DNA of 64,000 nt, from NCBI GenBank assembly GCA_017549765.1, contig JAFYNM010000015.1:26876-90875 (forward strand). Direction: 5' to 3'. The position numbers were made by a program, and so were the translations under genes. The notes below the pieces were generated by a model that saw nothing but the letters and a program-made list of their open reading frames with translations, did not search any database and was not told where the DNA came from. Shown in pieces: positions 26,168 through 34,011 of the stretch; position 1 is the first letter of the stretch, and every line of letters begins with the position of its first letter. The DNA comes from Bacteroidales bacterium. Lineage in GTDB: Bacteria; Bacteroidota; Bacteroidia; Bacteroidales; WCHB1-69.

Positions 26168-27157
26168 CTACTTCGCAAACCAATGAATGGCGAACATAAC
26201 CCCTATGATAACTAGCACGAGCAGCGAGGCCATAATCACAAAGGCGGCGACGGATTTCAAGGCTGTACGCCACCAGCTAAAGCCGCTCATCTGTTTGAGC
26301 GGAATCAAGGTAAGGAAAATAGCGTATGAGGAAAGCTTTGAGAGACAGAAGAAATCGAACACAATACTGTAGATGGTGTACATGTTGGTGGTGTAGAGCA
26401 GTGCGATGAAGAACTCAGAATAGTGCATATCCGGAATATTCGGAGAGTGCCGGAAGAAAAGATAGAGGAATCCCGATACAATCATCAGAACGAACAGCAT
26501 GTTTATACTTGGGAACCGTTTCTCGAAGCGTTCCAACTCACTGAAAATAGTATGAAATATGGCTTTGGTACGATCTGAAACCTTTACTGGCTCACCATTT
26601 ATTTCCAGATCATCCATGTCTGCCGCAATCGATTCTTCAGCCGTCATCTCCTCATCCGAATTTTGGGCGGTGGATACGGTCATCGTTTCGTCATAGGTGC
26701 GTACTCCTTTGATATTCAATCCATGAGTCACGAGGGTGGAGATGGCAAAGAGCAGAAAGAACATCTTGAAAGGGGCGAAATAAGACACTCTCATTCCCCG
26801 AAGATAGTCAAGAATCAGATAACCGGGACGCAGCAGGAGGTCGCGCATGGTGCGAAACATGCCGCGCTCGCCCATACCGTAGGCATCCGCGAAATTCTCC
26901 GCCGCCACTTTCATCGAGAACCGGTCGGTCGTGGCCGCCTGTCCGCAGCGAGGACAGAAGTTGCCGGTGTAGTGGTCGTGGCAGTTCTGGCACTCGTGCT
27001 CCTCCTGGATCATCGGGGCAACCTCACGGGGCTGCTCCCGCCACGCCTTGAAACGGTCAAGTTTCTCCCGGCAGAATTTGATGCAAGAGGAGAAAATGTG
27101 CACCAGCCAGGCCTTGAATTTACGGAGTTTTTCCTTGATGTGCAGAGACTTTTTCAT
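26168..27157 (-). CDS. DUF3667 membrane protein with zinc ribbon
   Basis: 329 residues. A basic, helical N-terminal 45 residues precede a zinc ribbon ECQNCHDHYTGNFCPRCGQ (about 54-72). Then the DUF3667 core with LLLRPGYLILDYLRGMRVSY and YFAPFKMFFLLFAIS, and about four membrane segments toward the C-terminus (FALERFE-flanked region to IIGVMFAIHWFAK). Inner-membrane protein of unknown function, common in Bacteroidetes. The last gene end is 80 bases from the convergent DUF5618 gene. Confidence 0.85.
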   Translation of the reverse strand: MKKSLHIKEKLRKFKAWLVHIFSSCIKFCREKLDRFKAWREQPREVAPMIQEEHECQNCHDHYTGNFCPRCGQAATTDRFSMKVAAENFADAYGMGERGMFRTMRDLLLRPGYLILDYLRGMRVSYFAPFKMFFLLFAISTLVTHGLNIKGVRTYDETMTVSTAQNSDEEMTAEESIAADMDDLEINGEPVKVSDRTKAIFHTIFSELERFEKRFPSINMLFVLMIVSGFLYLFFRHSPNIPDMHYSEFFIALLYTTNMYTIYSIVFDFFCLSKLSSYAIFLTLIPLKQMSGFSWWRTALKSVAAFVIMASLLVLVIIGVMFAIHWFAK

Positions 27158-27174
27158 ACTTTTTCTTCAATCAA

Positions 27175-28350
27175 TTAATACAACAATCCAAAAGTCCATA
27201 ACGGAATGGTTTGACCAAATCCATATTCAATGTCATCTTTAACCACATAGCTGTTTGGAACATCCTTGATTTGTTTTCTTTGCTTCCCTCTGCCACCCAC
27301 CTCGAAAGTGTATTCTCCAATTACAAAGTCCGACACTTTGGAGGCAATCACGTCGCAGACCTCCCGTGTTTGGTTGTAGAAGAACGTCTCGCGAATATTG
27401 CCGATTTCGGCTTCGTTGTTTCCAAGAAGAGACATCAGATTGGTATTGTCCACGAATACTTTCTCCACCTTGCCCAAGCTCCGCAGCCCGCCAGTCTCGT
27501 CTCGAAGTTGGCCAACCATACCGGCACGTTCCATATACAAAAGATAATCGGGCAGCACATTGCGGCTCACCCCCAAAGCATTGGCTATACTTGAATAATC
27601 GGGCTTGAACGGCGCACTTTGTGCCACAATCGCCATCAATCGGCGCAGTTTCCTGCCTGTAGCCACCGACATGGAGGCAAACTGCGGTATATCCGACTCC
27701 AATGTTTGAACCACAATCTGATCCAATCTTGACAGAAAAGCGCCCTCTTTGCTAAATGGATAATATCCATCATGCAGATATTGCCGAAAAAGCGGCAGTG
27801 GATGTGGTAAGATTTTATCATCCACATTGTTAGCTATAACATCTTCAAGAGAATAGATCGGAAATTGTAATCCGTGGAACATTTCCAAATACTCTCGAAA
27901 GGAAAGTCCTTGCATAGAATACATCACGGCTCTACGGCTCAAATCGGCTTGTCCCTTGAGCAGATCCAACACGGACGAGCCTGTGAACATCACCTGAAGC
28001 GAAGGATGACCATCGTATATCTCTTTCAGTTCGCTCGACCAGTTCTGATATTTGTGTATTTCGTCAATGTACAGATGGGTTCCGCCCTCCTTGACGAATT
28101 CAGCGGCAACTTCCACCAGTGTGTGTTGCGCGAAGTAACTGCGGTCAGCAGAGATGTACAATGCCTTCTGACTGTTTTGGTTTTGCAAAATATGCTGAAG
28201 CACAAGGGTGGATTTCCCGACTCCTCGCGGACCGACCAACCCCACCATTCGCAAAGACCAATCTATGGCTGAATACTTATACCGTACAAAGTCCATACTG
28301 ACAAGTCTCAGTTGCTCAAGCATATAATCCGCAAGAACTGTATCTATCAT
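27175..28350 (-). CDS. AAA_14/DUF4143 ATPase
   Basis: 391 residues from MIDTVLADYML. Walker A GPRGVGKSTL (about 40-49), Walker B-like LYIDEIHKYQNW (about 92-103), sensor-like TGSSVLDLLKG. The C-terminal DUF4143 region carries a winged-helix (YSSIANALGVSRNVLPDYL) and a PD-(D/E)XK-like end with FVIGEYTFEVGGRGKQRKQI. It belongs to the same broad group as the 21595 gene but a different subfamily. Function of these ATPases is unclear (DNA-related or toxin-like roles have been suggested). Two identical inverted repeats just upstream of its promoter suggest specific regulation. Downstream gene on the same strand starts 17 bases after its stop. Confidence 0.88.
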   Translation of the reverse strand: MIDTVLADYMLEQLRLVSMDFVRYKYSAIDWSLRMVGLVGPRGVGKSTLVLQHILQNQNSQKALYISADRSYFAQHTLVEVAAEFVKEGGTHLYIDEIHKYQNWSSELKEIYDGHPSLQVMFTGSSVLDLLKGQADLSRRAVMYSMQGLSFREYLEMFHGLQFPIYSLEDVIANNVDDKILPHPLPLFRQYLHDGYYPFSKEGAFLSRLDQIVVQTLESDIPQFASMSVATGRKLRRLMAIVAQSAPFKPDYSSIANALGVSRNVLPDYLLYMERAGMVGQLRDETGGLRSLGKVEKVFVDNTNLMSLLGNNEAEIGNIRETFFYNQTREVCDVIASKVSDFVIGEYTFEVGGRGKQRKQIKDVPNSYVVKDDIEYGFGQTIPLWTFGLLY

Positions 28351-28377
28351 AATCAAACAATCTATTATTACCGCCTG

Positions 28378-28385
28378 CAAAAATA
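28378..28385 (-). promoter_or_regulatory. -7 box of the AAA_14 gene
   Basis: The minus strand reads TATTTTTG followed by CAGG, 27 bases before the ATG at 28350. Confidence 0.65.
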
Positions 28386-28401
28386 CAAAAATATTTTATA
28401 C

Positions 28402-28451
28402 GCACTAAAAAAAGTGCAGTTTTATGCAAAAATTGCACTAAAAAAAGTGCA
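28402..28451. promoter_or_regulatory. Two identical inverted repeats (candidate operators)
   Basis: The core GCACTAAAAAAAGTGCA occurs at 28402-28418 and again at 28435-28451 (extended to TGCAC...GTGCA in the second). Each is an inverted repeat of GCACT/AGTGC around A7, with starts 33 bases apart (about three helical turns). They sit just upstream of the -7 box of the AAA_14 gene and also upstream of the promoter at 28485, so a repressor or activator could act on either side. Confidence 0.7.
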
Positions 28452-28484
28452 CGATGATTTTGTGGCTTGTTAATCATTTTTTAT

Positions 28485-28492
28485 TATTTTTG
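28485..28492 (+). promoter_or_regulatory. -7 box of the broken TonB-domain gene
   Basis: TATTTTTG followed by CCCC, 22 bases before the ATG at 28515; TTTG at 28459-28462 could be its -33 element. Confidence 0.6.
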
Positions 28493-28514
28493 CCCCGTAA
28501 TAATCACTGAAACA

Positions 28515-28944
28515 ATGAATCCCGGCAAGAACAGATGCAAATACTTAAAGGAGGTGCGGCAGAAAATCGCCGATGAGAACGGCATTCCCTTGCAGCAGCG
28601 CGAGAGGTCAAAGGGATGGTACTGGATCAGCAGAGAGCATGGCAAGATTCCCAGCCATGTATGGTTCTCCTGCAGATTGGCTGAAACAGCGGCTACGTGA
28701 TTACAACTCGTACATGGCCAATGAGTTGCCTGACGATGTCAAAATCATCCTTTTTGTTAATGATGATGGTTCTGTTTCGGATGTGTGGCTGAACAACATG
28801 CCCACCGGTTCCGAGCAGGACTTGGCTTTCCAGAACGAAGTCCGCCGGCAAGTGATGACGATGCCCTTGTGGAAGCCCGCCAACCTCAATGGAGAACCCG
28901 TCGGCACGTTCTACACCATTTCGATAAAGGAACTGAGGCCGTAG
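28515..28944 (+). pseudogene. Broken gene: Cys-module N-terminus and TonB C-terminal domain out of frame
   Basis: From ATG 28515 the frame reads MNPGKNRCKYLKEVRQKIAD, a close relative of the 16263 protein, but stops at 28700. The +1 frame carries, from about 28650, WLKQRLRDYNSYMANELPDD and then LFVNDDGSVSDVWL and MPLWKPANLNGEPVGTFY, which fits a TonB C-terminal domain and stops at 28944. The Cys-rich middle and membrane segment present in 16263 are missing, so an internal deletion with a frameshift is the simplest reading. The promoter is intact. Confidence 0.75.
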
Positions 28945-28976
28945 GAGTGATCTCTAAGACCTATGCCGTAGTATTG

Positions 28977-29201
28977 TCACTTTCCAAACAGATCAGCATG
29001 TGTGCCTGTATTCAGTAAATACAGCAAGCATTTTCTGTCAATTATTCGATAAATCAGCAACCAGTCCGCTTGGATGTGGCACTCTCTGACTCCTCTCAGC
29101 TTGCCTGTCAAACTATACTCTTTATATTTGGTAACTATATTCAAAATGGGACACACTTCCCTTTCGCGGCGGCACGGCTCGTGCCTCTTGGCAGATGTCA
29201 C
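28977..29201 (-). pseudogene. YafQ-like toxin fragment
   Basis: 74 codons from a GTG. The C-terminal two thirds match YafQ/RelE-family mRNA interferases: SLTGKLRGVRECHIQADWLL then NTGTHADLFGK. His, Asp and Trp of the HxxxDW core and the final His are present. The N-terminal part is shortened and scrambled, and the usual D-H-x-L just before LTG is replaced by KEYSL, so one catalytic His is missing. No antitoxin gene is next to it. Probably an inactive remnant. Confidence 0.7.
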
Positions 29202-29437
29202 ACGCGCCGGCTTTCATGTCGGCTTGATCTTTTGTAACTTTTCTATCAAGAGAAAAGTTAAGGAAACATCTTGAAAACTGGTATGTGTCTTGCGAAGAAG
29301 CACAATGCCATCAACCAACAAAAAACCTTTGCTTACAACACTCTTGGTGCCATCATGTATATAGTTACCTTTTTTTCTGAATGGAATAGAAAACAGAACG
29401 GGGCCGCCGCATCGCGACAGCCCCGTGTTTTGTGTCC
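29202..29437. other. Intergenic, no gene supported
   Basis: Between the YafQ remnant and the thrS-side palindrome. Open frames here are short and match nothing. An antitoxin for YafQ would be expected at this place on the minus strand, but I do not see a ribbon-helix-helix start. Confidence 0.5.
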
Positions 29438-29464
29438 GTAGAGACGGTATCATACCGTCTCTAC
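29438..29464. repeat. 27-bp perfect palindrome, GTAGAGACG family, copy 2
   Basis: Arm GTAGAGACGGTAT, one central base, and the exact reverse complement of the arm. It lies 4 bases after the thrS stop but has no T run on the minus strand, so it is not a standard terminator. It shares its outer 9 bases with the palindrome at 23987. Confidence 0.9.
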
Positions 29465-29468
29465 AATA

Positions 29469-31406
29469 TTAATTCTCCAATTCCGCCTTGATGGCCTCAT
29501 TGATGAGGGTGACAAAGCCGTCAAGCGGCATGGTGCCGGCGTCGATGTTGCCGTGTTTGCGCACAGAGACGGTACCGTCGGCCTCTTCCTTCTCGCCCAC
29601 GATGACCATATAGGGCACCTTGGCGGTTTCGGCGTCGCGGATCTTACGGCCGGTCTTCTCGCTGCGCTCGTCGATGTAGCAGCGGATGTCCTGCTCGTCC
29701 AACGCGGCCTGCACCTTGCGGGCGTAGTCCATATACTTCTCGCTGATGGGCAGGATGACGACCTGATCGGAGGTGAGCCACAAAGGGAAGTTGCCGCCGG
29801 TGTGCTCCAGCAACACGGCCACGAAACGCTCCATGGATCCGAACGGGGCGCGGTGGATCATCACCGGACGCTTCTTCTGACCGTCGGCATCGGTGTATTC
29901 CAGACCGAAACGCTCGGGCAGGTTGTAATCGACTTGGACCGTACCCAACTGCCACTCGCGGCCGATGGCATCCTTCACCATGAAGTCGAGCTTCGGACCG
30001 TAGAAGGCGGCTTCGCCCTCCACCTCGATGGTGTTCAGGCCCTTCTCGGCAGCAGCCTCGATGATGGCACGCTGAGCCTTCTCCCAGTTTTCGTCGGTAC
30101 CGATGTACTTCTCTTTGTTGTTCGGGTCGCGCAGGGAGACCTGTGCCTTGTAGTTCTCGAACTTCAATGTCTTGAAGATGTAGAGGATGATGTCGATGAC
30201 CTTGCAGAACTCCTCCTTGATCTGGTCGGAAGTACAATACAAGTGGGCATCGTCCTGCGTAAAGCCACGGACTCTCGTCAGGCCGTGCAACTCACCGCTC
30301 TGCTCGTAACGATAGACGGTGCCGAATTCCGCCAGACGGAGGGGCAGCTCTTTGTAGGAGCGCGGACGGGCGGCGTAGATCTGGCAGTGGTGCGGGCAGT
30401 TCATCGGTTTGAGGAAGAACTCCTCGCCCTCTTGCGGCGTGGTGATCGGGCGGAAAGAGTCCGCACCGTATTTGGCATAGTGACCAGAGGTCTTATAAAG
30501 GTTCACATTACCGATATGCGGAGTGATAACCTGCTGGTATCCGTACTTTTTCTGCACTTTGCGGAGGAACTGTTCCAGGCGGTCGCGCAGGGCGGCACCC
30601 TTGGGCAGCCACAACGGCAGACCTTGTCCCACGAGCGGAGAGAAGGTGAACAACTCCATCTCACGACCCAGTTTGCGGTGGTCGCGCTTGGCAGCCTCTT
30701 CGAGGAGGGCCAGATATTCGTCGAGTTCTTTCTTCTTCGGGAAGGTGACGGCGTAGATACGGGTCAGCTGTTTGCGCTTCTCGTCGCCGCGCCAGTAGGC
30801 ACCAGCCGTCTTGAGCAGCTTGATGGCCTTGATGGCGGAGGTGTCGTGCAAGTGCGGGCCGCGGCAGAGGTCGGTGAAGGGACCGCTCTCGTAGAAGGAG
30901 ATCTGTCCGTCTTCCAGACCGTCGATGAGCTCCAGCTTGTACTCGTCACCCTTCTTGGTGAAATAGTCGAGGGCCTCGGCTTTGGGCACCTCGCGGCGCA
31001 CGAACTGGATCTTCTGGGAGGCTAACTCCTTCATCTTCTCCTCGATTTTCGGGAAATCGTCGGAAGAGATGCTGTAGTCCATAAAGTCGATGTCATAATA
31101 GAAGCCGGTCTCGATGTGCGGTCCGATGCCGAATTTCACGCCCGGGTAGAGCGACTCGATGGCGGCGGCCATCAAGTGGGCGGAGCTGTGCCAGAAGGTG
31201 TCCTTACCTTCGCGGTCGTTCCAGGTATAGAGCGTGAGGGTGGCATCCTCATTGATGGGTTTGTCGAGTTCGACAAGCTGGTCGTTCACTTTGGCCACGA
31301 GCACGTTACGGGCCAAACCTTCGCTAATGGCAAGCGCCACCTGATAAGGGGTGGAGCCTTTTTCCATTTGTTTAATAGAGCCGTCAGGCAGTGTGATATT
31401 GATCAT
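29469..31406 (-). CDS. thrS: Threonyl-tRNA synthetase
   Basis: 645 residues, full length. TGS domain at the N-terminus ([17 protein letters not shown]), editing domain with [10 protein letters not shown] (HxxxH type), class II core with [16 protein letters not shown] and motif 3, and the C-terminal anticodon-binding domain ([18 protein letters not shown]). It charges tRNA-Thr. A -7 box is upstream (31442-31449). Confidence 0.98.
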   Translation of the reverse strand: MINITLPDGSIKQMEKGSTPYQVALAISEGLARNVLVAKVNDQLVELDKPINEDATLTLYTWNDREGKDTFWHSSAHLMAAAIESLYPGVKFGIGPHIETGFYYDIDFMDYSISSDDFPKIEEKMKELASQKIQFVRREVPKAEALDYFTKKGDEYKLELIDGLEDGQISFYESGPFTDLCRGPHLHDTSAIKAIKLLKTAGAYWRGDEKRKQLTRIYAVTFPKKKELDEYLALLEEAAKRDHRKLGREMELFTFSPLVGQGLPLWLPKGAALRDRLEQFLRKVQKKYGYQQVITPHIGNVNLYKTSGHYAKYGADSFRPITTPQEGEEFFLKPMNCPHHCQIYAARPRSYKELPLRLAEFGTVYRYEQSGELHGLTRVRGFTQDDAHLYCTSDQIKEEFCKVIDIILYIFKTLKFENYKAQVSLRDPNNKEKYIGTDENWEKAQRAIIEAAAEKGLNTIEVEGEAAFYGPKLDFMVKDAIGREWQLGTVQVDYNLPERFGLEYTDADGQKKRPVMIHRAPFGSMERFVAVLLEHTGGNFPLWLTSDQVVILPISEKYMDYARKVQAALDEQDIRCYIDERSEKTGRKIRDAETAKVPYMVIVGEKEEADGTVSVRKHGNIDAGTMPLDGFVTLINEAIKAELEN

Positions 31407-31441
31407 ATCGTATCAGATTTAATTTTTCTAAAAAGGGGGTG

Positions 31442-31449
31442 CAAAGATA
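31442..31449 (-). promoter_or_regulatory. -7 box of thrS
   Basis: The minus strand reads TATCTTTG followed by CACCC, 35 bases before the thrS ATG. Confidence 0.65.
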
Positions 31450-31483
31450 CACATTTTTTGCAGACAAAACCTCACCCTTCACT

Positions 31484-32131
31484 TCAGAATGTAATAAGGT
31501 TGTCATTCTTCGAGGAGTCAAGCGAGAAGCTGTTATCAGGAGTAGCACGCACCACCAGCAGGCCTTTATTGTGCGCATACTTGTCTGAACTCCGGTTGTA
31601 TTTGATGGCTGCGATAGCCAGGAAGATCGCCTTGTCGGCATATTCCGGCCACACTTCCTTAAAACGCCTCATCTTGGTGATGAAGTGGTCGATGTCGCTT
31701 TTGTTGCAGGCGGTCTTGATTTCCATCGCAATGGCTGTTGTACCGTCCACCATAAATTGGTCAATCTCCATCTCCACGTTTGAGTTCTTGTCATGTTTTT
31801 TCAGGTTTGTAAAATAGCGGTTCACCTTAAAGCCGGCTTTCTTGAAGATTCTTAACGCCTCGGGTTCCATCAATCCTTCGGTGAGATTACCAATGGTAGA
31901 AGAAAACCGGTCAGATAGTTCCTTGAACTTCCTATCGTTCCTTTTCATCTGCTCATCAGTCCTTTTCATCTGTTCATCGGTCCTTTTCATCTGCTCATCA
32001 GTCTTTTTCATCTGCTCAGATGTCTCCTTCACAATGCGTTCTGTTTCTTTAATCTGGTCCGACACTGCAAGGACGATATTCTTCAACTCGGTCCAGCTCA
32101 AGTCTTGCGGTTGAATGTTGTTTGTTGTCAT
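31484..32131 (-). CDS. Coiled-coil PD-(D/E)XK nuclease-like protein (DUF3782 type)
   Basis: 215 residues. A long helical N-terminus contains heptad repeats of TDEQMKR (about 40-62), a coiled coil. The C-terminal PD-(D/E)XK domain has VEMEIDQFMVDGTTAIAMEIKT, with Asp and the E-x-K (EIK) of the nuclease core. Proteins of this plan are frequent in Bacteroidetes and cyanobacteria and vary in heptad number; their targets are unknown. The heptads are encoded by a tandem 21-bp DNA repeat. Own promoter at 32204. Confidence 0.8.
   Translation of the reverse strand: MTTNNIQPQDLSWTELKNIVLAVSDQIKETERIVKETSEQMKKTDEQMKRTDEQMKRTDEQMKRNDRKFKELSDRFSSTIGNLTEGLMEPEALRIFKKAGFKVNRYFTNLKKHDKNSNVEMEIDQFMVDGTTAIAMEIKTACNKSDIDHFITKMRRFKEVWPEYADKAIFLAIAAIKYNRSSDKYAHNKGLLVVRATPDNSFSLDSSKNDNLITF
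31939..32010. repeat. 21-bp tandem repeat inside the coiled coil
   Basis: The plus strand repeats CCTTTTCATCTGCTCATCAGT (with C/T and A/G changes) about three and a half times. It encodes the TDEQMKR heptads on the minus strand. Copy-number change would stay in frame. Confidence 0.85.
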
Positions 32132-32203
32132 AGATTTTTTTATTAATAATTCATTTTAGATAGTTGAATACAGTGGTTAAAAACAGATGCTGTATTAACG
32201 CCG

Positions 32204-32211
32204 CAAAGATA
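32204..32211 (-). promoter_or_regulatory. -7 box of the coiled-coil nuclease gene
   Basis: The minus strand reads TATCTTTG followed by CGGCG, 73 bases before the ATG at 32131. Confidence 0.6.
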
Positions 32212-32294
32212 AAACAAATTTTAATACAAAAAATATAATTTTAACAAAAACATTACTTTTACACTTAGTTGTAAATTATGAATAGTAATTGTAT

Positions 32295-33512
32295 TTACGG
32301 CAGATACAGATTCGAATCCCCGTAACTCAAAAAGCGATAGTCGTTGTCCAGGGCGTGTTGGTAGATGCGTTTCCACTCGTCTCCGAGCAGGGCGGAGATA
32401 AGGAGCAGCAGCGTGCTCTTGGGCTGGTGGAAGTTGGTGACGAGACCTTGCACCACCTGCAGCGGATAGCCCGGCAAGATGATGAGGCAGGTAGCCGCGT
32501 GCAGCATGTCTGTGTCTTGTTGCTCGAGGTAGTCCAAAATCGCCTGCAGGGAGGTTTCCAACGGGACCGTGCGCAGTTCCAGGTCCTCGTACATCTCCCA
32601 TTGCTGCACGTTGAGCGGGTCGGGGCGTCCGAGGGTCAACTTGGCACCGATGATGAAGAGCGACTCCAGCGTGCGCGTCACGGTGGTGCCCACGGCGATG
32701 CGGCGGCGCGACAGCAGGCTGAGCAAGGACTCGATGCGCTGGCGGGAGAGGACAATCTTCTCCTCGTGCATGAAGTGCCCGCCGATGGTCTCGCTGCTCA
32801 CGGGCTTGAAGGTGCCCGCGCCCACGTGGAGGGTCACATTCTCGGTGGCTATCCCCTTGGCTTTCAGCGCTTTCAATACAGCGGGGGTAAAGTGCAGTCC
32901 CGCCGTGGGCGCGGCCACGGAACCGTCGTATTTGGCATAGACCGTCTGGTAGCGTTGCTCATCGGTGGCCTCCGCCTCCCGTTTGATATAGGGTGGCAAC
33001 GGAATCTTGCCGTAGTGCTCGATCCATTCGGCGAAGCTGACGGACACATCGTCCCATTCAAACGTCACCGGGAAGGTGCCTTCCATGTTCTCGCCGCGAG
33101 TGGCCGTCACGCGGACAGCACGTCCGTTGACGGGCACATCGATAAAGAGCGGGTGTTTCCACTTCTTGGCATTGCCCACCATGCATTTCCACGTCACCTG
33201 GCCCGTCAGGGTGAAGGCCACCGCCGGGTCGTTGGTCGGGGCCAGAGGCTCCAGACAGAAAATCTCGATGGCCGCGCCCGTGGTGTTGTGCACGAGCAGT
33301 CGGGCATGGATAACCTTGGAGTCGTTGAAAATCAAGAGGTCATCGGGCGACAGGAAGTCGGGCAGCCGGTCGAAACGGCTGTCGGTGATCTGTCCGTGCG
33401 CATAGACCAGCAGCTTGGAGTGGTCGCGCTGTGCCGCCGGATAGAAGGCGATGCGTTCCTCAGGCAGCGGGTAGTCGTAATCGTCAATATGGAGGTTCTG
33501 TTCTTTCAGCAT
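32295..33512 (-). CDS. queA: S-adenosylmethionine:tRNA ribosyltransferase-isomerase (QueA)
   Basis: 405 residues from MLKEQNLHIDDYDYPLPEER. It transfers the ribose of SAM to preQ1 in tRNA, giving epoxyqueuosine. Family blocks seen: LPEERIAFYPAAQRDHSKLL, DLLIFNDSKVIHARLL, GKIPLPPYIKRE, YQTVYAKYDGSVAAPTAGLHF and ETIGGHFMHEE. QueG, which acts next, is encoded at 56504-58411. A -7 box (33521-33528) is 9 bases from the ATG, so the leader is very short. Confidence 0.96.
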   Translation of the reverse strand: MLKEQNLHIDDYDYPLPEERIAFYPAAQRDHSKLLVYAHGQITDSRFDRLPDFLSPDDLLIFNDSKVIHARLLVHNTTGAAIEIFCLEPLAPTNDPAVAFTLTGQVTWKCMVGNAKKWKHPLFIDVPVNGRAVRVTATRGENMEGTFPVTFEWDDVSVSFAEWIEHYGKIPLPPYIKREAEATDEQRYQTVYAKYDGSVAAPTAGLHFTPAVLKALKAKGIATENVTLHVGAGTFKPVSSETIGGHFMHEEKIVLSRQRIESLLSLLSRRRIAVGTTVTRTLESLFIIGAKLTLGRPDPLNVQQWEMYEDLELRTVPLETSLQAILDYLEQQDTDMLHAATCLIILPGYPLQVVQGLVTNFHQPKSTLLLLISALLGDEWKRIYQHALDNDYRFLSYGDSNLYLP

Positions 33513-33520
33513 AACGGGCG

Positions 33521-33528
33521 CAAAAATA
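33521..33528 (-). promoter_or_regulatory. -7 box of queA
   Basis: The minus strand reads TATTTTTG followed by CGCCCG, 8 bases before the ATG at 33512; a leaderless or nearly leaderless mRNA is implied. Confidence 0.6.
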
Positions 33529-33639
33529 CGAAAAAGATAGGACAGCACGACAGGCATTTTGTCGCCATCATATTTTTATCCTTAATTATCAGAACATTAT
33601 AAAAAACAAGAAGATACAACTTTCATTCTAAAAAAAGTG

Positions 33640-33647
33640 TATTTTTG
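33640..33647 (+). promoter_or_regulatory. -7 box of the tRNA-Pro/tRNA-Arg operon
   Basis: TATTTTTG followed by CCGCC, 15 bases before the tRNA-Pro 5' end. Confidence 0.65.
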
Positions 33648-33662
33648 CCGCCGGATTCGTGA

Positions 33663-33740
33663 CGGGATATAGCGTAGTCCGGTTATCGCGCCTGCTTTGG
33701 GAGCAGGAGGTCGCAAGTTCGAATCTTGCTATCCCGACCA
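33663..33740 (+). tRNA. tRNA-Pro (anticodon TGG)
   Basis: Acceptor CGGGATA/TATCCCG, anticodon stem CCTGC/GCAGG with loop TTTGGGA giving TGG, T loop GTTCGAAT, encoded CCA end. Confidence 0.95.
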
Positions 33741-33744
33741 AGGA

Positions 33745-33818
33745 GGTTCCGTAGCTCAACTGGATAGAGCAGCTGCCTTCTAAGCAGCAGGTTCCGCGTT
33801 CGAGTCGCGGCGGAATCA
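33745..33818 (+). tRNA. tRNA-Arg (anticodon TCT)
   Basis: Acceptor GGTTCCG/CGGAATC (one G-T pair), anticodon stem GCTGC/GCAGC with loop CTTCTAA giving TCT, T loop GTTCGAGT. Four bases after tRNA-Pro; CCA not encoded. Confidence 0.95.
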
Positions 33819-33828
33819 CACTGAAAAC

Positions 33829-33866
33829 AAGTGCTTACGGCAATCGCTGTAAGCACTTTCTCTTTT
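33829..33866 (+). terminator. Terminator of the tRNA-Pro/Arg operon
   Basis: A 10-bp stem AAGTGCTTAC / GTAAGCACTT (33829-33838 with 33849-33858) with a 10-base loop, followed by TCTCTTTT. Confidence 0.88.
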
Positions 33867-33912
33867 ATGGAGAACTAACAGTGAACTCATGATTCAAGCT
33901 TTAATAACATGT

Positions 33913-33938
33913 GTTCGTTATCTTGGCTGTCGTTATTA
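33913..33938 (+). repeat. Fragment duplicated from the 40632 gene
   Basis: The stretch around TTCGTTATCTTGGCTGTCGT repeats, with one change over about 25 bases, the sequence at 40651-40675 that encodes FVILAVVI of the small membrane protein there. Here it is outside any gene and is probably a remnant of a related gene. Confidence 0.7.
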
Positions 33939-33954
33939 TTCTGCTAAAAAATCC

Positions 33955-33962
33955 TATCTTTG
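33955..33962 (+). promoter_or_regulatory. Island-type promoter block (copy 1)
   Basis: AAAAAATCCTATCTTTGCGG: the -7 box TATCTTTG is followed by CGGCATAT. It is 49 bases before the 34012 ATG. First of the repeated blocks of the 34-41 kb island. Confidence 0.65.
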
Positions 33963-34011
33963 CGGCATATAATCTGCCACTACATCTGACTATGCCCAAA
34001 CACCGCCAAAG

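Noticed and set aside
28402-28451. The two GCACTAAAAAAAGTGCA repeats as a CRISPR
   Set aside because: Only two copies, repeat of 17 bases with a 16-base spacer, no cas genes; they sit as operators in a promoter region. No CRISPR array is seen anywhere in the window.
29214-29453. A 79-codon minus-strand frame upstream of the YafQ remnant, as the antitoxin
   Set aside because: It shows no ribbon-helix-helix or other antitoxin features and no promoter box.
29438-29464. The palindrome after thrS as a rho-independent terminator
   Set aside because: It is a perfect hairpin, but no T run follows on the minus strand; its arms match another palindrome at 23987 that is not after a gene, so it is listed as a repeat.
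29553-31025. A 490-codon plus-strand frame inside thrS
   Set aside because: Antisense shadow of threonyl-tRNA synthetase; composition rich in Leu, Val and Gly from reverse reading; no start context or domain.
32289-33602. A 437-codon plus-strand frame across queA
   Set aside because: Antisense shadow of queA, whose family motifs are all in the minus frame.
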